This document shows positions 51,201-58,640 of a stretch of DNA of 64,000 nucleotides, piece after piece. The position numbers and the translations under genes were made by a program. The notes under the pieces are model-generated. The model was not told the origin of the DNA, ran no database searches, and saw nothing but the letters and a program-made list of their open reading frames with translations. This DNA comes from Symbiodinium sp. CCMP2592 (Eukaryota; Sar; Dinophyceae; Suessiales; Symbiodiniaceae), in NCBI GenBank assembly GCA_905221615.1, contig CAJNDT010006012.1, positions 124,001-188,000 of the forward strand. Direction: 5' to 3'. Positions within the stretch are counted from its first letter, which is position 1. Each line of letters opens with the position of its first letter.

Positions 51201-53413
51201 GGGTTATAAGTCCTAAGTCCCCATCTATAGGTTATCGAAGTTATCACCATAGTTATCCTACTTGTAATTTATAGCCCTACTTATAGCTACCAATGAACCT
51301 CCAAGTAAACCCTCAACCCCAAGCCCCCCCCCCCTTTAAAAAAAAGCACCCAACAGCAGTTGCCGCGAAGGTTTTGCAACCGCTTCGGCGCGGAAGGCGA
51401 CGGGCTTTGGTTTGATGCTTGAGGGTTTATGGGCTTTGGGGTGAAGGGGTTTAGGGTTTAGGGGGGTTAGGGTCGAGGGGCCTCAAGATCAGAACAAGGT
51501 TTCGGGGTGGGTTGGAGGGCAAAACCCTGATGCCAATATTATGCCATACGGTTGATGATATAAATCCTGCATTACCTTAAGGATCCTAAACTATGGGAAT
51601 TCTGGTATTTTCCTGATTATGGGTAGTGCAGGATTTATACCATCAGCCATAGGGCTCCTCCTGAGTATAACTATAATCCAAGGGTAAAAGGAGGGACCCT
51701 TAATAAGGACCCCTAGGTATATACCCTTAACATAGCTATTATATACCCGTTATATAGCCCGATATAGGGTAGGGGTCCCCATTAAGGGTCCCTCCTTTTC
51801 CCTTTGATATAATTGAACAGACATCAGAACCCTGTTGGAATGTATTAAGGCCTTTTTACTACCCTCGCAGCCCTCCGAGCGACCTGTACGATCTTGGAAG
51901 CTCAAGGTCAAGGTTCTGGCTTTAGGCGTCAGGACCCTGCCAAAAGGTCACCGGTTTGAACAAAGGCATGCACACCAAACTCGAAACCCTAGAATAGAGG
52001 TCTGAACAATTACCAATAGTCTCTGTTCGCTTCGCCTCCGGTGTATTGTAGTTTACTCCAAACCCTAGTCTGACGATGAAGGCGCGTATGGTATGTAGAC
52101 CCCAGGCCATTCACCCGAAAGGCCAAAATCCTTGAACCCGACCTGTTGCTGGAAACTCTAAATGCTACACCCTACACCCTACACCCTAAACCCCTAAAGC
52201 CTTAACCCTAAACCCTCAACCCTAAACCCTAAACCCTAAACCCTAAACCCCTAAACCCCTACACCCTAAACCCTAAACCCTAAAGCCTTAACCCTAAACC
52301 CTCAACCCTGAACCCCAAACCCTACACCCTAAACCCCAAAATCCTTTAAACAAAAAAAACACCCAAATCCCTGAGCACCTAAAGGTACCATGGTCCACCG
52401 GCCATGTGGCGATCCAGTGGGAGACGGCCCACGCACTGTCTTTTGTTGTGGGCTTTTTTTGGGGGGGGGTTTAGGGGTCTAGAGTTGGAGTTTAGGGTTT
52501 AGGGTTTAGGGTTTAGGGTTTAGGGTTCAGGGTTTAGGGTTTAGGGTTTAGGGTTTAGGGTTTAGGGGTTTAGGGTTTAGGGTTTAAAGTTTAGCGGGGC
52601 CTAGGGTCTAGTGGTTAGGGTTTTGGGCCTTCGGTAGGGTTTAGTTTAGGGTTTGGAGCTGGGCTGTGCCCATAACTCTCTGACCTCACACACCTACGGT
52701 ATGTGCCCATGGGTAATGTAGGAACCTGACTAAGAAACCCTTGGCCTAGAAGCCCCAGAACAGTAGGATTCATATAATGAGCCGTAATAAAGACCCAAGG
52801 ATTCTTAATCAGGTTCCTACATTAACAGTTGATGCAAGAGTGTTTTTTTGCAGGAAGGTGCTGAGTTCAGCTTTTAGGAGCGTACCTTTTGGAGACAGAA
52901 CTTCTGGGGCTCGTAGCAAATTTAGAGGTGTGTTCGATGCATCTACTTGCCCTAAACAACGACTAGGACCCAGAGTAGGCCCTTATTCCCTTTTTTAGGG
53001 TTCAGGTTCTCTTATAGCAACCAAAAAGGGCAACCGTTTTATTCCTAGGTTACTCTTAGGTCCTCTTAGGTCTAGACGACGAATTTGCTGGAAAAAGAAT
53101 GACTCCGACAAGGGAGCGGCATCCGAGGGTTACAGCAGGCTTGGCATAATTTCCGGGATGGTCGACTGGGACCACAGCAGCAATGTATGTTTCCTGTTTG
53201 TATTGCTTGTCTTTAGTTCCAGGATTAGACCCTAAACCCTAAACCAGTAGGGCTGGAGCCTTGATTCAAGAACCAACGACTCTGATTTTTCATTAGGAGT
53301 GAACCTATTTCTGATCTTCTTGTGCTTTCCTTCTTCCGATCGCGCAGGTGCTGGAGAACTACCTGTTCCCGGTTGCTTGGTACACCTATACTCTTCAGGG
53401 GCTTGGGGTTTGA
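39214..53413 (+). CDS. SAM-dependent methyltransferase-like gene, 20 micro-exons, 5' partial
   Basis: Exons: 39214-39276, 39911-40023, 40473-40536, 41063-41164, 41718-41830, 42768-42820, 43314-43362, 44512-44582, 45234-45274, 46425-46471, 46803-46852, 47121-47200, 47714-47755, 48535-48566, 48784-48812, 49787-49829, 51371-51416, 52418-52447, 53113-53184, 53348-53413. Every join keeps phase and every intron is GT-AG or GC-AG (GC in introns 1, 2, 4, 6, 8, 11, 14 and 17), giving about 401 residues to TGA. The core has class I methyltransferase order: PPGALVLDWGAGCGHKLTW (motif I, about residue 200), VGIDIVPDNIRHLNA (acidic motif II), WAREHSVGSFCQMDG, WIPDDTVDAVISYAALMHL (motif IV region), VRVGGRLWFGWNAP, and a C-terminal NYLFPVAWYTYTL. 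The substrate is unknown. The true start and the exact borders of the first, 18th and 19th exons are uncertain (the 18th may end at 52444, the 19th may start at 53128). Introns are filled with MITEs and telomere-type arrays. Confidence 0.72.
39277..39910. other. Intron 1 of the methyltransferase-like gene
   Basis: GC-AG. Contains an imperfect hairpin at about 39515-39595 (GGGGGGTAGCTAGGGGGC facing GTCCCCTACCCCCC) and a longer imperfect one at about 39745-39850. No coding content. Confidence 0.45.
40043..40446. repeat. CCCTAAA arrays in intron 2
   Basis: A perfect run of five CCCTAAA at 40043-40078 and a degenerate array at 40335-40446. The sequence between is unique, with an open frame that is not needed for the gene model. 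Confidence 0.8.
40537..41062. other. Intron 3 of the methyltransferase-like gene
   Basis: GT-AG. Has a TTTAGGG run close to its donor (40551-40574); otherwise unique sequence. Confidence 0.5.
41063..41164 (+). CDS. Methyltransferase-like gene, exon 4
   Basis: Encodes LRGDVAVTPLLTGSDVLLC and ends TEEE at a consensus GC donor (GAG|GCAAGT). It joins in phase 0 to exon 5 at 41718. Confidence 0.65.
41373..41492. mobile_element. Palindromic MITE, family E (intron 4)
   Basis: CAAAGAGGGAAAGGAGGGAC mirrors GGTTCCTCCTTTTACCCTTGG, with CCCTAGGTA-like middle. Other copies at 48376 and 51677. Confidence 0.75.
41501..41715. mobile_element. Family I MITE with internal insertion (intron 4)
   Basis: Inverted orientation relative to 43778. 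A roughly 100-bp CCCTATAG...TTTAAAGGAACCC module interrupts the right arm and is flanked by duplicated TTACTAAGTCCC. The element end is immediately next to the exon 5 acceptor. Confidence 0.75.
41718..41830 (+). CDS. Methyltransferase-like gene, exon 5
   Basis: Encodes NAPQDAFFDLRPKAWRERS and ends ATACG directly against GTTTAGGG, so the donor GT belongs to a TTTAGGG array. Its acceptor AG lies two bases after a family I MITE end (CCAAG|AG). Confidence 0.65.
41831..41970. repeat. Two copies of a TTTAGGG block (intron 5)
   Basis: The block GTTTAGGGTTTTTGG... ending CAGGGGCTTCGACAAAGATT, TCAATAG occurs twice in tandem. The first begins exactly at the intron donor. Confidence 0.8.
42295..42765. 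repeat. Degenerate about 60-bp tandem repeat (intron 5)
   Basis: Repeated CCCTAAACCCTATAAGACCC plus CCCTTTAAAACAAA units, about seven copies, derived from a telomere-like seed. Confidence 0.75.
42821..43313. other. Intron 6 of the methyltransferase-like gene
   Basis: GC-AG. TTTAGGG- and CCCTAAA-like patches at 42855-42990 and 43225-43285; otherwise unique. Confidence 0.5.
43482..43583. mobile_element. Palindromic MITE, family B (intron 7)
   Basis: GGGAGTTTCCGGAAATTAGG mirrors CCCTATTTTCGGAAACTCCC. A broken left half of the same family lies just upstream at about 43383. Confidence 0.85.
43778..43911. mobile_element. Palindromic MITE, family I (intron 7)
   Basis: Uninterrupted copy. TACTTGGAGGGTCGGGGGAC mirrors GTCCCCCGACCCTCCAAGTA, TA at both ends. 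Confidence 0.9.
44070..44192. repeat. CCCTAAA/CCCTAAG array (intron 7)
   Basis: About 17 units with a mixed AAA/AAG third position. Confidence 0.9.
44248..44352. mobile_element. Palindromic MITE, family F (intron 7)
   Basis: TACGGTTGATGATAAAAATC mirrors GATTTATATCATCAACCGTA, TA at both ends. Other copies at 48623, 51547 and 62412. Confidence 0.9.
44512..44582 (+). CDS. Methyltransferase-like gene, exon 8 (motif I)
   Basis: Encodes CVFIVIMERLQLPPGALVLD and WGA of the SAM-binding glycine loop. It ends at GCAG|GCTGTC (GC donor). The next exon begins at GAG|GCTGCGG, so GCTG is repeated at both splice borders. Confidence 0.75.
44602..44770. repeat. Family J repeat (intron 8)
   Basis: AAGTAGTTACCAGCACTATT through TCTAGTTATGAAGGCCCCC to CCCTTATAGGACCCTG. 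Confidence 0.55.
44901..45020. mobile_element. Palindromic MITE related to family I (intron 8)
   Basis: TACTTGGTGGGGCAGGGGAC mirrors GTCCCCTGCCCCTCCAAGTA. It sits after AAACCC, so its left TA is the TA of CCCTA. Confidence 0.8.
45083..45222. mobile_element. Chimeric MITE: family D left half, family E right half
   Basis: Begins GAAGGGGCCCCCACCCTGTA (family D) but continues into AAGGACCCCTAGGTATATTA and ends GGTCCCTCCTTTACC (family E). It lies at the 3' end of intron 8. Confidence 0.7.
45234..45274 (+). CDS. Methyltransferase-like gene, exon 9
   Basis: 41 nt encoding GCGHKLTWAAQLYD, completing motif I. It is followed by donor GTGCGG. Confidence 0.75.
45322..45432. mobile_element. Palindromic MITE, family C (intron 9)
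   Basis: TAATGTAGGAACCTGATTAA mirrors TTAATTAGGTTCCTACATTA, TA at both ends. Core AATAGTAGGATCC. Confidence 0.85.
46045..46182. repeat. TTTAGGG/TTTAGGGG array (intron 9)
   Basis: About 18 units on the plus strand. Confidence 0.9.
46425..46471 (+). CDS. Methyltransferase-like gene, exon 10
   Basis: Encodes VGIDIVPDNIRHLNA after acceptor CGGAG. The Asp in GID sits where the adenosine-binding acidic residue is expected. Donor TT|GTCATG, carrying two bases into exon 11. Confidence 0.75.
46675..46777. mobile_element. Family H MITE (intron 10)
   Basis: GTTCATGGGTAGTTAAAAGT mirrors TACCCATGAACCTCCAAG. It occupies a third of the 331-bp intron and ends 25 bp before the exon 11 acceptor. Confidence 0.75.
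46803..46852 (+). CDS. Methyltransferase-like gene, exon 11
   Basis: Encodes WAREHSVGSFCQMDGR. GC donor (A|GCTTGT). The joined Ser codon links to FLSWIPDD in exon 12. Confidence 0.75.
46853..47120. other. Intron 11: G-rich telomere-like
   Basis: GC-AG. Contains GGGTTGAGGG and GGGTTTAGGG units around 46886-46975. Confidence 0.55.
47121..47200 (+). CDS. Methyltransferase-like gene, exon 12
   Basis: Encodes FLSWIPDDTVDAVISYAALM followed by HLPPSR, the region after the second acidic motif typical of class I methyltransferases. Donor CGC|GTATGT. Confidence 0.75.
47201..47713. other. Intron 12 with TTTAGGG-like sequence and family J
   Basis: GT-AG. TTTAGGG-like patches at 47215-47300 and 47460-47500; a family J copy at about 47560-47670. 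Confidence 0.5.
48170..48200. repeat. Short TTTAGGG run (intron 13)
   Basis: Part of several TTTAGGG-like patches in intron 13 (also 48310-48362). The remainder of 47756-48160 is unique. Confidence 0.6.
48376..48503. mobile_element. Palindromic MITE, family E (intron 13)
   Basis: CAAAGGGGAAAAGGAGGGAC mirrors GTCCCTCCTTCTGCCCTTGG. It ends 31 bp before exon 14. Confidence 0.8.
48535..48566 (+). CDS. Methyltransferase-like gene, exon 14
   Basis: 32 nt encoding VRVGGRLWFG and joining TG|G into Trp of GWNAP in exon 15 (48784-48812) through a GC-AG intron. That intron is 217 bp long and is largely one family F MITE. Confidence 0.7.
48623..48727. mobile_element. Palindromic MITE, family F (intron 14)
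   Basis: TATGGTTGATGATATAAATC mirrors TTTATATCATCAACCGTA. It makes up half of a 217-bp intron. Confidence 0.85.
48836..48912. repeat. TTTAGGG/TTCAGGG array (intron 15)
   Basis: Degenerate units soon after the donor of intron 15. 48913-49405 is unique; CCCTAAAG-type units follow at 49416-49512. Confidence 0.7.
49512..49751. mobile_element. Family I MITE with internal insertion (intron 15)
   Basis: As at 43778, but a roughly 100-bp CCCTTACAG...TTTAAAGG module interrupts the right arm between duplicated ACTAAGTCCC. Left flank CCCTA and right flank TAAAGCC reconstruct a CCCTAAAGCC target. Confidence 0.8.
49843..50040. repeat. TTTAGGG arrays (intron 16)
   Basis: Runs at 49843-49915 and 50010-50040, the first 13 bp after the donor. 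Confidence 0.85.
50041..50428. other. Unique part of intron 16
   Basis: T/G-rich, no recognised feature. Confidence 0.5.
50437..50537. mobile_element. Family D MITE with 8-bp target duplication (intron 16)
   Basis: TTAGAAGCTGCCCCCACCCT mirrors AGGGTGGGGGCCCCTTCTAA. GCTATAAT flanks both sides (50429-50436, 50538-50545). Confidence 0.9.
50630..50723. mobile_element. Family P hairpin (intron 16)
   Basis: CCAGAAAGTTGGAGACC faces GGTTTCCAACTTTTGG. Shares its middle with 20930-21020. Confidence 0.6.
51171..51307. mobile_element. Family H MITE inside a CCCTAAACC target (intron 16)
   Basis: TACTTGGAGGTTCATGGGCA mirrors CCAATGAACCTCCAAGTA. Left flank CTCAACCC and right flank AACCCTCAACC reconstruct CAACCC-TA-AACCC with the TA duplicated. 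Confidence 0.85.
51547..51651. mobile_element. Palindromic MITE, family F (intron 17)
   Basis: TACGGTTGATGATATAAATC mirrors GATTTATACCATCAGCCATA; the right arm has several changes. Confidence 0.85.
51677..51808. mobile_element. Palindromic MITE, family E (intron 17)
   Basis: CCAAGGGTAAAAGGAGGGAC mirrors GTCCCTCCTTTTCCCTTTG, with CCCCTAGGTATATACCC in the middle. Confidence 0.85.
52165..52345. repeat. CCCTAAA array (intron 17)
   Basis: About 24 units, some CCCTACA, with an internal duplication of AAGCCTTAACCCTAAACCCT. 51810-52160 otherwise holds a degenerate family J copy. Confidence 0.9.
52487..52600. repeat. TTTAGGG array (intron 18)
   Basis: About 16 nearly perfect TTTAGGG units. Confidence 0.9.
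52714..52824. mobile_element. Palindromic MITE, family C (intron 18)
   Basis: TAATGTAGGAACCTGACTAA mirrors CTTAATCAGGTTCCTACATTA-type arm, TA at both ends. Confidence 0.85.
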
Positions 53414-53625
53414 GTGCAAGAGTTTCTTCGGGCCGTGGCAGTAGGAGCTCTGGTCTGCAGAGTCTCAAGGCTTGGGGCCCTGTGTTCTTTATAACTTCCC
53501 TAAACCTTAAGCCCACAGCCACCTCCCTATATAACTTTTCTGAGCCGCAAACACCAAAGAAGGGATGCAGGCTAACTTCCGGATGTCCCCAATGTCAAAA
53601 GTCTCAGAATGAACGTGCCTCGAGG

Positions 53626-53847
53626 ATGACTCAGCTCACCACGACTCGTATCTGTGGCGTGGCGGCATGGCAGAGCATCAACGAGCAGCCTGCTGATGGT
53701 AGAACCCAGAGACTCCAAAACCCCTTAATTAAGGATTATACCTTAAATTATAACAGGATCCCTATTATAATTTAAGGTATATTCCTTAATTAAGGGGTTT
53801 TGGAGGCTGATGGTAGAATGGTTGAAGCCCTCACCCCGAAACCCTGA
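53626..53847 (+). CDS. Possible two-exon coding piece split by an introner
   Basis: Reading 53626-53691 (MTQLTTTRICGVAAWQSINE, QP) and 53806-53847 (ADGRMVEALTPKP, then TGA) is open in one frame when the GC-AG segment 53692-53805 is removed. No homologue is recognised. A second frame of the first piece (DDSAHHDSYLWRGGMAEHQ) also looks plausible but hits a stop at the join. Confidence 0.35.
53692..53805. mobile_element. Introner-like family K element with 13-bp direct repeats
   Basis: GCTGATGGTAGAA occurs at 53692-53704 and again at 53806-53818. The 114-bp segment from the first copy to just before the second begins GC and ends AG, and contains the family K palindrome (ACTCCAAAACCCCTTAATTA facing AATTAAGGGGTTTTGGAG). 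Confidence 0.7.
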
Positions 53848-54244
53848 ACCGCCTGGAGCCTCTCCTGGACACGTGGCCTTAAAACTTAGATTCCAAGTTG
53901 TGCAACCTTGGACCCAAACCCTAAACCTAAACCCTAAACCCTAAACCCTAAACTGAGGCGAGGCGCTTCGAGTGATACAGTCGCCGAGCCGCAGCGAAGC
54001 ACTCCCGGTGCGCAGCGGGCCCGGAGCAACGAGCGCAAGCGCGCAGGGCCTTGGGCGAAACACAGCCCACGCGACTGGCCGTAGGGAGCTGCGCACGAGC
54101 CCGTATGCGATGTGCGCAATAAGAAGATCACCCTAAACCCGAAACCAAGACGGAGCATCCCTGCATCGGCCCTCGCCAAGACGGAGGGTCCCTGCTCCTG
54201 TCTTTTCGCGTGGCAGCTCTAAGGCGATCCCAAACTCCACAAAT
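53848..54244. other. CCCTAAA run and GC-rich patch
   Basis: CCCTAAA run at 53915-53952, then a GC-rich patch 53955-54120 with open frames on both strands that was not assigned. Confidence 0.4.
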
Positions 54245-55800
54245 GAAAAAATGGACCCTCGAATGCTCGTAAACGGCCCTGGCCAAGGCAGACAGTCCCT
54301 ACTCCTTTCTTTTCGTGTGGCGGCTCCAAAGCGGTCCCAAACTCCAAACTCTGTCCCTCGGAGCCCGGATCAAAAAATGGACCCTCGAGTGCTCGTGTGT
54401 GCCCAAGCTGGTCGGGGCCGCATTCTGCAGCAAAACAGGGCCGTTCTTTTCGTGTGCCTGCTCTAAACCATCCGGGGTCCATGTGTGCCCAAAGGGGTCA
54501 AGGCCACATTCTGCAGCAAAACAGGGCCGTTCTGTTCGTGTGGCTAGTCTAAACTCTGCTCCGCCTTCGGGAAATCCGGAAAACTACAGCTGATTCTGGC
54601 GTACCAAATTCTTTTCGTAAAATGTGCATTTTAGGGTAAGCCACGTGCCAATCTCGAGGTCCCCTCCTTTCTTTTCGTGTGGCTGCTCTTAGCCGCTTTC
54701 GCAATGCCTAAACTCTGTCCCTCGGAGCCCGGATCAAAAAATGGACCCTCGAGTGCTCGTGTGTGCCCAAGCTGGTCGGGGCCGCATTCTGCAGCAAAAC
54801 AGGGCCGTTCTTTTCGTGTGCCTGCTCTAAACCATCCGGGGTCCATGCGTGCCCAAAGGGGTCAAAGCCACACTCTGCAGCAAAACAGGGCCGTTCTGTT
54901 CGTGTGGCTAGTCTAAACTCTGCTCCGCCTTCGGGAAATCCGGAAAACTACAGCTGATTTTGGCGTACCAAATTCTTTTCGTAAAATGTGCATTTTAGGG
55001 TGGGCCACGTGCCAATCTCGAGGTCCCCTCCTTTCTTTTCGTGTGGCTGCTCTTAGCCGCTTTCGCAATGCCTAAACTCTGTCCCTCGGAGCCCGGATCA
55101 AAAAATGGACCCTCGAGTGCTCGTGTGTGCCCAAGCTGGTCGGGGCCGCATTCTGCAGCAAAACAGGGCCGTTCTTTTCGTGTGCCTGCTCTAAACCATC
55201 CGGGGTCCATGTGTGCCCAAAGGGGTCAAAGCCACACTCTGCAGCAAAACAGGGCCGTTCTGTTCGTGTGGCTAGTCTAAACTCTGCTCTGCCTTCGGGA
55301 AATCCGGAAAACTACAGCTGATTTTGGCGTACCAAATTCTTTTCGTAAAATGTGCATTCTAGGGTGGGCCACGTGCCAATCTCGAGGTCCCCTCCTTTCT
55401 TTTCGTGTGGCTGCTCTTAGCCGCTTTCCCAATGCCTAAACTGTCCCTCGGAGCCCGGATCAAAAAATGGGGCGTCGAGTGCTCGTGTGTGCCCAAGCTG
55501 GTCGGGGCCGCGTTCTGCAGCAAAATAGGGCCGTTCTTTTCGTGTGCCTGCTCCAAAACCATCCGAGATTCATGTCTGCCCAAGGCCGTCAAAGCAACAT
55601 TCTGCAGCAAAACAAAGCCGTTCTTTTCGTGTGGCAGCTCTAAAGTCTGTCCCTCGGAGACCAAATAAGAAAATGACTCTCGAGTACTCGTGGGTGCCCA
55701 AGGCCGTCAAGGCCACATTCTGCAGCAAAACAGGGCCGTTCTTTTCGTGCGGCTACTCTAAACTCTGCTTTGCCTTCCGGAAATCTGCAAAAAACTAGGG
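54245..55800. repeat. 364-bp tandem repeat, about four units
   Basis: Exact 364-bp spacing: the same landmark falls at 54677, 55041 and 55405. The outer units are shorter or more diverged. Each unit is itself made of about 112-bp subunits around GCAGCAAAACAGGGCCGTTC and TTTTCGTGTGGCTGCTCT. Both strands show recurring 60-90 residue open readings that track the repeat. No evidence of a real gene. Confidence 0.9.
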
Positions 55801-56607
55801 CTGCTTTTGCCGTGCCAAAGCCGGCGAGGGAACCTCTACTAACCCAGCGCTTCGTTGGCCCGTGCCGGTCTACGCCCTTCACGCTCCCACGAACCTCTAC
55901 CTCCTCTAATCCCGAATAAGTACACACCGCACATGTATGCATACAAGGCCTACATGCCTACGCTCATGTACACACCTTTATATGTCCACACACATGTGCA
56001 AGCAAAGATGAACACATGTGTCTATGCATTCGACTCAGGCGTCTTGCCTTAGTAATGGCAACCCATCGGCCGTCATGCACCCACGATGGAGTAAGAAAGA
56101 GAAGGAAAAGGAAGTAGGTGAAAATGAATACGAGGGTTCCACCCAGAATGGAACCCTAAACCCGAATAGGTCGAGGTTAGGGTGGCTGGGGTGGGAATAC
56201 GAGCTACGCATAGCGAGCGCAAATGGCGAGGGCCGGCGTGAAAGCAGTATCGGGAGCCGGCCCGTGAAGGATGCGCGAGCGGACACAGCGCACACCCTAA
56301 ACCCTAAACCCTAAACCCAAACCCTAAACTTAGCCCTAACCCTATAAACCAGGAGAGAGCCACAAGAAAGCAACAAGCCGACAAGAGAAGGACACCCCAA
56401 ACCCTAGGCCACAAATCCTAAGCCCCTTGCCCTAAACCCCTAACCCTAAACCCTATACACCCTAGAGCCCATGCCCTAAACCCTACAAGCCCTAAAGCCG
56501 AAGCCCTAAAACCCTAAAGCTCCAAATCCCTAAAGCCCAAGCCCTCAACCCTAAAACCCTAAACCGTAAACCCTAAAACTTATAAACCCGTAACCCTGAA
56601 CCTCAAG
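55801..56607. other. Unique patch then CCCTAAA block
   Basis: An exon-like reading at about 56160-56290 (GWEYELRIASANGEGRRESS) is followed by a long degenerate CCCTAAA block at 56291-56607. Confidence 0.4.
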
Positions 56608-56703
56608 GTTTTGGCCACCGGCCTACTCTCTGTTCATCACGCGGGTCCTGCCGACGGACAGCCCCAGCGCGTGGTGGTAAAAGACCGGCCCAGGAGGTTT
56701 TAT
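56608..56703 (+). CDS. Exon-like island
   Basis: After acceptor CTCAAG the reading VLATGLLSVHHAGPADGQPQ, RVVVKDRPRRFY is stop-free and runs into a family G MITE. Confidence 0.35.
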
Positions 56704-56809
56704 AGGGGTGGTTGTCAAAATTAGGGTCCCTTTTTGGGTCCTTAATGTAGTACGACACCTATTATTTAGGATAACCAAAAAAAGGACCATAATTTTGACA
56801 ATTACCCAT
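56704..56809. mobile_element. Palindromic MITE, family G
   Basis: GGGTGGTTGTCAAAATTAGG mirrors CATAATTTTGACAATTACCC, flanked by TA. Confidence 0.85.
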
Positions 56810-57242
56810 AGGGTTTTAGGGTTTAGGGTTTCGGGTTTGGGGGCTTAGGGTTCAGGCTTTTCCTGGTTCTGCAGGGTTTTTTATAAGGGTTCGAAAGGTG
56901 TCAAGTCGGGTTTCACAAAGTTTTGTGGAACTTTTCACCCGCCGTTAATTACGGCAGCGTCTATTTCAAAAACTCTCGAGTACTCAAAGCGCAAATTCGG
57001 ACATACTGGGCCGAGAAGTCGTAGGTTGGGGTTTGCGGCTTAGTCTTTGCGGTTTTTGGCCCAGGGTTTGCGGTTTTGGGCTTACGGTTCCAAGGATTTA
57101 GGGTTTGGGTTTAGGAATTGACGGAAGTTTTAGAGGTTTGTGTTTTAGGATGGTTTAGGGCTTAATTAGGCTTCAAGGTGCCGTAAACCCTAAACCCTAA
57201 ACCCAAGGCCGAAGCCCTTTTTTTCCCCAAGCCCTAGACCCT
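56810..57242. other. TTTAGGG-like and unique sequence
   Basis: Degenerate TTTAGGG at 56815-56860 and 57080-57120, CCCTAAA at 57184-57206. No gene. Confidence 0.5.
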
Positions 57243-57348
57243 AGGCGTGGTTGTCAAAATTAGGGTCCCTTTTTGGATCCCTACTATAGTACGGCACTTA
57301 TTATTAAAGGTACCCCAAAAGGGGCCCTAATTTTGACAACTACCCATA
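57243..57348. mobile_element. Palindromic MITE, family G
   Basis: GCGTGGTTGTCAAAATTAGG mirrors CTAATTTTGACAACTACCCA, with TA at both ends. Confidence 0.85.
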
Positions 57349-58339
57349 TACCCTAAACCCTAAACCCTATAGGGTTTAGCCCTTACCGTCGGTTTTCTGG
57401 ATTCGACCCTTTGATCCGCTTCCGAACCCTGAGATTGAAGGGGGCAATGCGGAAACGGTGTAGGGGTGTGGGGTTTAGGGGTTTCGGGGTTAGAGGGGTT
57501 TAGGTGTTTAGGGGTTCAGGGGTTTAGGGTTTAGGGAAACCCTAGCGTCCTGAAGACCTGGTGCTTCGGGTCAGTAGTAGCATTCTTCCGTACGATTTCG
57601 TACAGTAAATAGTATAGTACAGTGCACCCAAAGCCTTTTTCCAGTTATTGAAGCTCATGTACTGGAGTACCAAGCCCTAAACCCTTATAGTCACCTTTCA
57701 AGAACCCGTTAACGGAACCACGAAACCCTAAACCCTAAACCCTAAAGCCGAATCCCTAAACCCTAAACTCATGGCCTAGGCCGCCCTTAAGCCCCTCGAC
57801 ATCGATGGCGCAGGTCAATCCAGGACGCTCGCCCGCCGTTCCACAGACAGGGGTACTGTAGCACCCACGTTAGGCCCGGTACCGGGACACGTTCTCCCCG
57901 GGACCAGTACTGGTCCCTATTAAAGTCATTACCCTAAACCTGGAGCCGTACTCTGCTTTACTCTGCCCTGCCTTTTCGGAGCAGAAGCTTGGCTGCAGAA
58001 TTATGTGGTTGTTGTTAACCAAAATGGACCTAAAAGAGTTTAGGTCCTAAACCCTAAAAGGTATAGGTTTGGGTGGTTTGCCGCCTCAGACGGCGTGGGG
58101 TGGGTGAGTTAGGTGATGGCCCGCCATAGTCGGGCCATGGCTGCGATTCGCAGGCAACAAAACCGTGAATAAACCTACAATCCCTGTTACACTACCGCTA
58201 CGCAATCTTGCAGCAAACCCTAAACCTTAAACCCTAAACCCTAAACCCCAAACCCTAAGTCAGGGAGTGGTCCCGATCCATGGCGCAGCTGCCCAGCCAG
58301 GGACTTTGAAGTTGGCATCATCGGATAAGCAAGGGGCTT
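57349..58339. other. Unrecognised with telomere-like patches
   Basis: CCCTAAA at 57349-57372, TTTAGGG at 57470-57535, CCCTAAA at 57722-57770 and 58212-58258. The remaining sequence gives no confident gene. Confidence 0.45.
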
Positions 58340-58640
58340 CTGGTGGGGTTTAGGGTTCAAGGGATTCTGGGATTAGGGTTTAGGGTTCAAGGGATTCTGG
58401 GATTGGGGTTTAGGGTTTAAGGGATTCTGGGGATTGGGGTTTAGGGTTTAAGGGATTCTGGGATTAGGGTTTAGGGTTTAAGGGATTCTGGGATTAGGGT
58501 TTAGGGTTTAAGGGATTCTGGGATTGGGGTTTAGGGTTTAAGGGATTCTGGGATTGGGGTTTAGGGTTTAAGGGATTCTGGCGATTGGGGTTTAGGGTTT
58601 AAGGGATTTAGGGTTTGCCGTTTAGGGTTCAGGGTTGTAG
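58340..58640. repeat. 30-bp tandem repeat built on TTTAGGG
   Basis: About nine copies of a 30-bp unit (GGGTTTAGGGTTTAAGGG plus ATTCTGGGATTG), so a telomere-type seed has been captured into a minisatellite. Confidence 0.9.
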
